Of a stretch of DNA of 64,000 nt, positions 18,324 through 26,500 are shown in pieces. The stretch lies in contig NZ_JAAAWN010000019.1 in NCBI RefSeq assembly GCF_010500865.1, forward strand, positions 1 through 64,000. Direction: 5' to 3'. Both the position numbers and the translations under genes were made by a program. Each line of letters opens with the position of its first letter. Positions within the stretch are counted from its first letter, which is position 1. The DNA comes from Alteromonas profundi (GTDB lineage: Bacteria; Pseudomonadota; Gammaproteobacteria; Enterobacterales; Alteromonadaceae). Below the pieces are notes generated by a model. It saw only the letters and a list, made by a program, of their open reading frames with translations, was not told where the DNA came from and did no database searches.

Positions 18324-18351
18324 AAGTGGGGTGAAGCGTTAGAATTTCAAG
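18324..18351 (-). promoter_or_regulatory. sigma-32 heat-shock promoter of hslVU
   Basis: On the minus strand CTTGAAA (18345-18351), a 13-bp spacer, then CCCCACTT (18324-18331) match the sigma-32 consensus CTTGAAA / CCCCATnT almost exactly. It lies about 80 bp before the hslV start codon. Confidence 0.85.
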
Positions 18352-18413
18352 GGGATTTAGGCTGGGAGAGGAAAATCTGGGCACGATATTTAATGTGCCC
18401 AGCATTTTCACGA

Positions 18414-19622
18414 TTACTTGTTTATTAACACACCACCTTCAGGAGAAGCTTTAGGTTCGTTTTTTGCGGGCAAAGGTAATAGTATCCCACCTTCAGCGGA
18501 AGGCCGAACTGTTGACTGCACCACGGGCGTCGCGTGCACTGCTTGTGAAGTCGCAGCGCTGGGGCGAACTATAGAGCCTACCGCCATTGCGTTCACGTCG
18601 CTTTCAAGCGCAATAGCATAAGCAACTTTGCTGGTCACCTTGTTAACTTGTACTTGGCCGATGTAGATTTCTTCTCTCCCCAGCGACTCTTTGGTATAGG
18701 GGTCGATAAGCTTTTCACCCAGCTTAAATACGTCATACTTTTCACCAACCATAACGCTTGTGCCGCCTTGGTTGAGCACTACAGTGGCATTTTTGTTAGA
18801 CACGATTTTCATAGGGTAAATAGCCCCCGTAATGCTTCTTGAAATTGTCTGTGCTACAAACGGATTATTAACATGCTCTTCGATTAATACCGTATCTTGC
18901 CACTTCACTTGACGGGTGGCTAAGTTGATAACTTTATAGCTCACCTCACTACGCATATCTTCCACGTAAGAAGACTCGCCTGTATAAGATGAGGTGCCTT
19001 GAAAAGAGTTGTCCTCAAACGACACACTACCCACTACAAGGTAATCAACGCCAAGCACCTGACCAAGACGCATTTTTTCTTCAAGTGCCGTATCGCTGCT
19101 CATAAGAAGACGTTTTTCCGCTTCATACTCACTATTGTGTTCACGGTCTAATACCGCAAAGCGTCTTGCCTGTACCAAGGCGCTTTGTAGACTATCTGAA
19201 AAACGTTTTCCATGTTCACCTGCAAAGGGAATTACCACAAGTTTACGCCGCCGATCGGTAGATAAACCAGGACTTTTATATACCGGAACCGTCACCCGAA
19301 GAAAGACTTCACAACTGTCAAAGCACTCACTTTCTAATACTTCGTAATTAGAAATTAGCCCCTTCGTCTTCATTGCCGTTACACTCGACATTGCCACGCT
19401 CGTATTTGACTCGCCGTTGACGCGTACTTGATTGGCAATGCGTAATGTATCGCTATCAATACTTATACCTTTTACCTGCGCGATAGCGCGTACCAAACCG
19501 GCTTCTATAGCCTGTTCTTTTGTAGCGCCACTCGCTGAAACTTCAACAATTTTTTCTGCCGAAAACGCGAAGGCGGGAACAGCTAAAAGCGCGAAGACTA
19601 GAAGTTTAAAAGTCGTCATCAT
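18414..19622 (-). CDS. CsgG-family envelope protein
   Basis: A 402-residue secreted protein with a signal peptide (about 1-22, AVPAFAFSA) and a CsgG-like middle domain (about 130-270: KLVVIPFAGEHGKRFSDSLQSALVQARRFAVLDRE in pieces, GVDYLVVGSVSFED). No lipobox Cys follows the signal peptide, unlike true CsgG, so it is probably periplasmic or loosely outer-membrane bound rather than a curli pore. The C-terminal part is Pro/Ala-rich. The start overlaps the previous gene by 17 bp; a second in-frame ATG one codon later is equally possible. Last gene of a four-gene envelope operon. Confidence 0.75.
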   Translation of the reverse strand: MMTTFKLLVFALLAVPAFAFSAEKIVEVSASGATKEQAIEAGLVRAIAQVKGISIDSDTLRIANQVRVNGESNTSVAMSSVTAMKTKGLISNYEVLESECFDSCEVFLRVTVPVYKSPGLSTDRRRKLVVIPFAGEHGKRFSDSLQSALVQARRFAVLDREHNSEYEAEKRLLMSSDTALEEKMRLGQVLGVDYLVVGSVSFEDNSFQGTSSYTGESSYVEDMRSEVSYKVINLATRQVKWQDTVLIEEHVNNPFVAQTISRSITGAIYPMKIVSNKNATVVLNQGGTSVMVGEKYDVFKLGEKLIDPYTKESLGREEIYIGQVQVNKVTSKVAYAIALESDVNAMAVGSIVRPSAATSQAVHATPVVQSTVRPSAEGGILLPLPAKNEPKASPEGGVLINK

Positions 19623-21018
19623 CTTCCTCTATACTCTCACCAGACTTAGCGTCGAAGCTTACACGTCCCGCTGGCCCTTTCTTTTTAATGTCTCTATTGG
19701 CTTTAAATGAACGTGTGGCTTGTTCTGCCAAAGGATGCCAAACCAACACGACTCCGTTAACTTCGCGATTGGTTACGGGGTGTTTCGCACTCCACCGTGT
19801 GGCTTCTTGAACGCCAGTTAACCCTTTAACGTTCGACGTCATCCTTGAGGTTTGAGAGGTTTCTTTTATCACTTTTGCGACCGTTTCTTCTTGGGTCTCA
19901 GTGGTATTGTCTTCCGTTAAGGTTGCAGTGGCGGTTCGTGACTTATCACTTGTGGTCGAGCTTGAGGCTTCAACGCTACCCGTAAGGTTATAGGCTTCTG
20001 CAATATGCGCCCAGGCGTTTAATTCTGCATCTAAATAACTAAACTCTCTATTGTCTACACACTCTTCGTAGTCAGTAATATTACAATCGTTGCCAGACAT
20101 GCCGAATGAAAGAATAACGGGGTAGCCTTGCTCGTCCCAGTGCAGCTTTGTACCAATTTGATACATAAAGTTTGCGCGGTATTTTGCTAAGTAATCTTCA
20201 ACCGACATTTTTGCTTTTGCTGGGTTTGGCTCTATATTGCCTTTACTTTTACGAAGCGAAGCGAGGAAGTTTTTCTTCTTATTTGAGGTCGCGATAACAA
20301 CGGTTACTGCCGTGTTGCCGTTAGCGTCCGTCTTCTCAAAAGACTTCATAATTTGCGACCCTGTAATATCGCCTTTTGAGCGTGTCGATACTGTTTGGGT
20401 AATCGCTTTTTGCATCATCACTTTTCGTTTGCGTGGCGATGCCGCGCTATATTCGCTTGGGTCAACGCCAAGCTCTTCTAACTGGGAGTCTATTGTGGCA
20501 TCCGCTAAGACGACGATCTTATCCAACAATGCCTCGAACATATTCTGATTTTGAATTTCTTCTTCTGTGAAGGTAGGCAGTTTATTGGTTTTAAAAGATT
20601 TTCTAATCGTTTCTGAGGCTACGCTTGTGTACAGCTGCTTAAGAAGCTTTTCCCGTGCTTTTTGCTGTGCTTCTGTGTATGCCAAAACACGCGCATCCGC
20701 CCACCCTGCTTCTGTGGGTTTTAGTCTAATAAGCGCGCTACCTGAGTGCATAAATACTTGTCTATTTTGTGACGCGAATTTGCGGCGCTTCTCAGAGATG
20801 TATTCCCTGGCTCTTTCTTCCACATAGGCATAGGCGTCTTCAGGTACTTCTTTACTCGCTTGTACCGTTTCTTCATTGGTGGATGCAGGTTGTTCAGCTT
20901 GCTTATCTTCAACCGCTAAATCTACAACCTCTGGGGCTTGGGTTTGTTCTTGCGCACCAACCTGTAAGATAGGAAAGAAAAGTGAGAGCAAAGTGACGCG
21001 TAAAAGTGTTTTTTTCAT
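19606..21018 (-). CDS. secreted protein of unknown function in LpoB/CsgG operon
   Basis: A 470-residue protein with a signal peptide (about 1-22, ending LQVGAQ). It has a Glu/Gln-rich linker (25-65), a helical region (about 70-200) with YISEKRRKFASQNRQVF, a Thr/Ser-rich stretch (about 340-380) and a highly acidic end (EEDDDDF). I do not recognise a named domain with certainty. AAGGAAA precedes the ATG. It overlaps the CsgG-like gene by 17 bp, so the two are probably made together and act in the same periplasmic process. Confidence 0.75.
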   Translation of the reverse strand: MKKTLLRVTLLSLFFPILQVGAQEQTQAPEVVDLAVEDKQAEQPASTNEETVQASKEVPEDAYAYVEERAREYISEKRRKFASQNRQVFMHSGSALIRLKPTEAGWADARVLAYTEAQQKAREKLLKQLYTSVASETIRKSFKTNKLPTFTEEEIQNQNMFEALLDKIVVLADATIDSQLEELGVDPSEYSAASPRKRKVMMQKAITQTVSTRSKGDITGSQIMKSFEKTDANGNTAVTVVIATSNKKKNFLASLRKSKGNIEPNPAKAKMSVEDYLAKYRANFMYQIGTKLHWDEQGYPVILSFGMSGNDCNITDYEECVDNREFSYLDAELNAWAHIAEAYNLTGSVEASSSTTSDKSRTATATLTEDNTTETQEETVAKVIKETSQTSRMTSNVKGLTGVQEATRWSAKHPVTNREVNGVVLVWHPLAEQATRSFKANRDIKKKGPAGRVSFDAKSGESIEEDDDDF

Positions 21019-21137
21019 TATATTTCCTTGATCTTTAGTTGCTACTCAAACCTTTCTCTTTAAAGGGCTGGATATACAACCAAAGGCTGTCTCCGTGATA
21101 AGAATAACCGCGCTTATAAGCAAAAATCGGCCCCCAA

Positions 21138-21166
21138 CCTTTTACCTTTATATGTGAGGTAAAAGG
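21138..21166. other. 10-bp perfect hairpin inside the envelope operon
   Basis: CCTTTTACCT and AGGTAAAAGG pair around a 9-base loop in the 176-bp gap between the LpoB-like gene and the next gene. No T run follows on either strand, so it is more likely an RNA processing or stability element than a terminator. Confidence 0.5.
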
Positions 21167-21194
21167 CGGGTAAACCTTTAGCTTATAACGATTA

Positions 21195-21815
21195 TTACCA
21201 AGTTACTGAATCATTACTGCCCGTTTTAGCAATAGGGTATTCCCCTTCCCAGTAAGCCAGTCCGGTCTCAAGTTGCGTAAGCGTTAACTGAAAGTAATAT
21301 TCAACGAGCTGCTTTGAACTATCTACGCGGTTAGTACGTTGGATTATCTTGCCGCTTAAGCTAAAGTCTGGAGAGATCACGGTGCCATTTTTCTTCACCG
21401 TACTTTGGTTCATCATGGCTGAGTTAGTCAGTTCTCTAACTTTCGCACTACTGCTGTCTTCTGGGCCATTACCGGTAAAGCTTACTGCGGTAGTGGTAAG
21501 AAATTTTCCGCTTTGAAGCAAGCCCACACGGATTTTCTTTACCAATTGATCGGTATCGATACGCTGTGACGTGTCATTAATAATGTTGTAAATGGATAAT
21601 ACATATCTTCCGCCCTTATCCGCTTCGGGGTGAACCAGTAAGGGGCTGGCGATAATATCATTCAGTGCCTGATTCGCCGCTTGATCAAAATCCCTTTGAG
21701 AAAGGCCTAACACCGCAACACTTTCATCGTTACTGTCGACATATTGAGTTGTAGTTTGACAGCCACTTACTGCAAGAATGACTGGAACCATAGTGGTTAA
21801 TAAAACTTTTTTCAC
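21195..21815 (-). CDS. LpoB-like lipoprotein (penicillin-binding protein activator)
   Basis: A 206-residue outer-membrane lipoprotein. The signal peptide ends in the lipobox LAVSGC (Cys19). The globular part (about 40-200) with LSQRDFDQAANQALNDII and YVLSIYNIINDTSQRIDTDQL is typical of LpoB, which activates PBP1b-type peptidoglycan synthases from the outer membrane. The start is GTG, with AAGGAAG seven bases upstream. The gene lies 21 bp after the COG3014-like lipoprotein gene. Whether it truly activates a PBP, or is an LpoB paralogue tied to the CsgG-like protein, is open. Confidence 0.82.
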   Translation of the reverse strand: MKKVLLTTMVPVILAVSGCQTTTQYVDSNDESVAVLGLSQRDFDQAANQALNDIIASPLLVHPEADKGGRYVLSIYNIINDTSQRIDTDQLVKKIRVGLLQSGKFLTTTAVSFTGNGPEDSSSAKVRELTNSAMMNQSTVKKNGTVISPDFSLSGKIIQRTNRVDSSKQLVEYYFQLTLTQLETGLAYWEGEYPIAKTGSNDSVTW

Positions 21816-21836
21816 TTTGATACTTCCTTAAGGGTG

Positions 21837-23279
21837 TTATATAGAAATAACTTCTACTGCGGGTGTTAAGCTTTGATTGATAGCTTTTACGTAAACGATA
21901 TTTTTCTTCGTTGGGTCGATGTCTACGGTTAATGCTTGAGCAAACCCTGGTGATTCGATAACAAGCTGACCTGAGCCATCGTTTTCAAGCATTAGCGCTT
22001 GGAAGTTTTTTGGTAAAGTGCTCCAGGTTCGTGTGTCTGCCTGAGTGGTAACCGCTTGAAGCGCACCAGCAGCCATCCCTAACCAAATATTTTTGTCATT
22101 GACTTGTTTTTGCACCACAGTCTTGATAACTGAGCGGGTTATTTCTCGGGTAAGAATAATTGGCCATTCTTCTTTAAATTCGGCTTTAAATATCCTGTCC
22201 ATATCTGCAACAATTTCTGAGCGCTGACCATTTACTGAAAGAAAGCTAAAGTAATCTGTATTTTCTTTAATTTTGGGCAGGGCTACACCGGCATAATTAA
22301 CATTTTCAGAGGCTATAAATACAGGTAGATCTATTCTGAATTCCTCTTTCTTTGCCATCTCGCCATTTTCAAAAACAACCCACACATTACTGAGATTACT
22401 TACAGATTTATTACCACGTAGAATGTCTTCAGCTAGGCTTAACGTATTGGAAGCAACATTTGTTTGTGTAATTTCACTTACGCGTTTAAAGCTATCAATA
22501 GCTTTATTTAAATCTGAATTGTCTTGCGCATTTAGCATGAAAAATAAACCATGCATAAAGGTTGAGAAAGGGTTTATATAACCTTCATAAGCAGCCCAAT
22601 CTGACATATCAATATTTTGTTCTGCCAGTAATTCTTCTGCTTTAGATAAACTTTGATCGACTTCAATCTCACCAGAGTCGGCATTTTCTTCTAGTTCTTT
22701 TTCTGCTTCTTCTTGTTGTTGTTGGCGCTTTTCATTAATACGCTTCGCAAAATAATCAGCGGCTCTGCGCTGGCGATCATCTGCCCGGTTCCATTCTACG
22801 CGAGCATTTTGAAAATCGCCCATCGCCGTGAAGTTTAGCGCTTTATAGGTGTTAACCATAATCGAGTCATACACACTTTGCTCGTAGTCTAAAAACGTAT
22901 CGTTGGTTAGTGAGCTCGTTAGTGTTTCTGAAATATTCGTTAGCGTGCCCTCTGTATCTTCTTGATACATAACATCTTCAATTAAATCAAAAAACTGATT
23001 GCTCGCTTCATAGTCTTTCTTAAAACGATAAATACTCGCTGCTTGCATGCCCCAAAATTGATCATCTAAGATATTTTCTTCTTCGTCGTAATCAGCTTCA
23101 TCTAGAGAAATTGATTCTGCTTCAGCAAGATTTCCAGTAGCCAAAGTAAGGTCAAATTTACTTATTTCAGAATCGGGCTTAAGTGAATTTGTAAGACTGG
23201 TTAACGGACTTTCTCCGCTGGTAGAGGCACAACCTGCCAGTAAAATTGTGGTAAGAGATAATAGAGCTACTTTTTTCAT
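21837..23279 (-). CDS. COG3014-family TPR-like lipoprotein
   Basis: A 480-residue lipoprotein from the ATG at 23279. I chose this start because AAGGA lies 7 bases before it and the protein then begins MKKVALLSLTTILLAGC, a clean lipobox signal; an upstream ATG adds 24 residues with no ribosome site. The body is helical, TPR-like, with an acidic coiled stretch (about 195-230, rich in Glu and Gln). The arrangement beside LpoB-like and CsgG-like genes resembles a conserved marine gammaproteobacterial envelope set. First gene of that operon. Function unknown. Confidence 0.78.
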   Translation of the reverse strand: MKKVALLSLTTILLAGCASTSGESPLTSLTNSLKPDSEISKFDLTLATGNLAEAESISLDEADYDEEENILDDQFWGMQAASIYRFKKDYEASNQFFDLIEDVMYQEDTEGTLTNISETLTSSLTNDTFLDYEQSVYDSIMVNTYKALNFTAMGDFQNARVEWNRADDRQRRAADYFAKRINEKRQQQQEEAEKELEENADSGEIEVDQSLSKAEELLAEQNIDMSDWAAYEGYINPFSTFMHGLFFMLNAQDNSDLNKAIDSFKRVSEITQTNVASNTLSLAEDILRGNKSVSNLSNVWVVFENGEMAKKEEFRIDLPVFIASENVNYAGVALPKIKENTDYFSFLSVNGQRSEIVADMDRIFKAEFKEEWPIILTREITRSVIKTVVQKQVNDKNIWLGMAAGALQAVTTQADTRTWSTLPKNFQALMLENDGSGQLVIESPGFAQALTVDIDPTKKNIVYVKAINQSLTPAVEVISI

Positions 23280-23483
23280 GAGCGTTCCTTGTGAGAAAAA
23301 GGAACGGGCGACAGTAATAACATCACATCCATTCCTTCGGTATGTTTCCATGTTTATTATTTTTGGATTTTTTGTTTTTTAAGATAATCTAAAAATTATC
23401 AAAGTCAACCACCATCATTAATTAAATTATTATTACAGTGGTGACAATGAAGGTTAAAATATAGTGACATAAGCGTGTAATTA

Positions 23484-23516
23484 AAAAGCTCTAGATAGAT
23501 TATCTAGAGCTTTTTT
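23484..23516 (-). terminator. terminator of the VWA surface protein gene
   Basis: A 14-bp perfect stem (AAAAGCTCTAGATA / TATCTAGAGCTTTT) with a 3-base loop and flanking A/T runs, active in either direction, right after the 1855-residue protein's stop. Confidence 0.85.
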
Positions 23517-23525
23517 AGATACGCC

Positions 23526-26500
23526 TTATTTGCGCTTAAAGCGACGGCCTAGCAACGCAAGAAGGCCGAGCGAACCAAACCATACTCCTGTACTACCACC
23601 GCCAGAACTTTTTGCTGAAGGGGGGGGCGTTACTTCAACATTGCGAACAACCACAGATACTGACTCAGTGATGGTATGTTCACCGTCGGCTACTGATACT
23701 TCGAATGTAAACGTTTCATCAGCAGATACCTCAGGGGCATCGAAGGTTAGCGTTGTTCCTTCAACCTGAGCAATATCCACCTGCGGGCCTGACGTTTGTT
23801 TCCATTCAACCGTTAGCTCATCGTTATCTACATCTGAGTAGCTTGCGACTACCTCGACAGTTGCACCTTCATTAACTTCAGCCGGCGCTTCTATAGATAA
23901 TTCCGGTGGGTTGTTATCATTAAGCAAAGTAACTTCAACAAGAGAGTCAGTGGTTAATTCACCATCTGACACGCTAAGTACAAAGGTAAGTTGTGACTCT
24001 TCGCTTACATACGGGGCCTGTATGTTAATAGCGCTTGTGGTTTCGCCACTGATAACTACCTCAGTACCACCGGTTTGCGCCCACGAATATGTCAGCGTAT
24101 CGCTGTCAATATCACTAGCTTGTGCCGTGATCGTAGTACTCTTACCTTCCGATACTTGGCTGCTTGCAATCGGCGCTATGATAGGCGCATCGTTCACCGG
24201 TAGTACATCTAAGGTGACAAGCGTTTCTTCAGAGGACAATTCGCCATCACTAACCACATAGGTAAAGCTATCCATACCATAGTAGTTGCTGTCTGGGATG
24301 TAAGTAAGTACACCGTTATTTGCTTCTACGCTACCAAATGAGGGCTGAGTAAAGCTTTCAATACTTAAGGTATCACCGTTATCATCGGTATCATTGGTGA
24401 TAACATCAAGCACCTTAGTGGTGTCCTCATCTAGCGCAATATCGTCACTAATGCCAACCGGCGCGACATTCTTAGAGAAAGGATTTTCTGCAACTGCATG
24501 GTTATTGGCAAGCTTGTTGTCCGGCAATTGCACGTCGGTTATAGTGACGTACACCTCGTTACCAATATCATCGAATTGGGTTTGGTCGATATCGCAACTT
24601 ACCGCCAATGTAGCACCTGGCGCTAGGTTTCCAATAAGCGTACTATTTACAAGACTGGCGTCACTTACCTCCCCGTAGTAGCAGTTCAACCGAGACGAAT
24701 ACGCGGTGAAGTCACCACTGTTTTCTATGGTAGCGGTTACCTTAATAGGTTCGCCGCGTACCTCTGTCTCAGAACTTACTTCTACCGATGCATTGGCAAA
24801 CCCTACATCAGCAAAGCCAGATACGAAGGTACCTACAGGTGAGCCGTAAACATTTCCTGCAAAGTTACTGCGAAGACCCTCTTCTACAGACGCAGCTACG
24901 CTAATTGTATAGTTATCGCCATTGGTTAGGTTTTCCAGCTCAAAGCTATCCAGTGCGCCGGACACAGCCACAACCGAAGAAGTGTCTCGACTTTCGTTTA
25001 CCACCTTAATGAAGTATGCATCAACGTCTGCGGTACTACTTTTATCCCAACTTACTGTAGTACTGCCATTGTTAAAGGTAGCTGCAACATTGGAAGGCGC
25101 ATCTGGCGCCGCCGTATTTTCAACAGAAAGTTTGTTTGAAGAGGTAGTTTCGACGGTCATGTTGTCGTATCTAACTACACCCACAACATAAAAATCATCG
25201 CTATTAACACCAGCAGGCAGGGCAACCGATAGGGTGTTTGCACCTGGTGTAACGGCAACTTCATCAAGGGTTAACTCTATGGTTTCAGCTTCATCTCTTA
25301 GTTGAATTTCAGCGATAGCAGGACCGTCAATATTTGAAATTTCAAGTTCAAAGGACAATGTATCGCCAGTATTCAGGCTAGCGGGTATGTTAGACAGGCT
25401 TGCCACAGGGGGTGTTTTGGGTATCACCATATTGGTTTCTAGTGAGGTTAAATCCGCACTATTAACAACACGCAAGGTGTAGTCGCCGCCAATTGGCGCT
25501 TGCAACCCTATTACCGTTTGGTTATCGCCATTGGTAAAGGCAAATTGTGATAGCGTATCGTTGCCCGGATCACCAAGCGTAATCAGCATATCAGCCGCTT
25601 TCAGTACCTCCCCTGACGGCAATACTAACTCGATGTCAGGTAGGCCAGAGTCTGTTATAGCGCCAAAGAGAACCGCCGCTTCACCTTCTGGCAGTGTAAA
25701 GGAGAGGTCTTCATTCGCTACGCCGTTGGTAGAGAAAGTTGCGACAGGCGTTGAAACGCTTGATTTTTTAACCAAGTCAAAGTCGATATCTTTAGGGTCT
25801 GAGAAGTCAACGCGAACACCTAAATCGATAGAGCCTAGTTTTACTAACGACTGGAAATAAGCAGTCAGATCGTTGTTGTTAGTATGATCGGTTCTAAACA
25901 GCAATTCAGCGCTTTTACCCGCTAAACGCGTTCCGCCTACAAACGGAATTTTACGTGGAAGCTGTACGTTTAAATCGGTTTTTGATCTTAGCTGGGTGAA
26001 CCTGCTTCCAGACTGCGCATTAAATAATGCAGTACCTGTGATAATATCAGCAAGGTTTATATTACCGGTTAAATTTGCACCATATTGCCCGGAGCTAAGC
26101 ATACCAGCTGTAAGGTTTGTAGAGGCTAGTGGGAATCGTTCCAGTAAACTTAAGCGCCCTGAAGCTGCCCAGGTTTTTCCCATATTGTTAATGGTGACAC
26201 CAAGTGACCCACTTAATAGGTCAGCACCGGCTGTATTGCCAGCCGCGGCCATGCCGCCTAGGGCATCTGAGAAATAGCCAGAGATACTACCACCGACAGC
26301 TGCACTCGGTGTTCTATTCCATTTTAACGACGTCCCCTTATGCGCTATAACGAAGCCTGTAGTGCCAAGCGGAATTTTTTTCGCGGTGGCAAATGAAGTA
26401 CGTTTATAATTCTTATAGCTAAACTCGAAAGCGTTGATACTGACTGGATTTAAACCTACCCCCACGCCCAAACCATATTGGCTTTGATTCCAATTGGCCG

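Noticed and set aside
25996-26277. 93-residue ORF opposite the VWA protein
   Set aside because: Antisense frame in a long high-complexity gene; no ribosome site or family resemblance.
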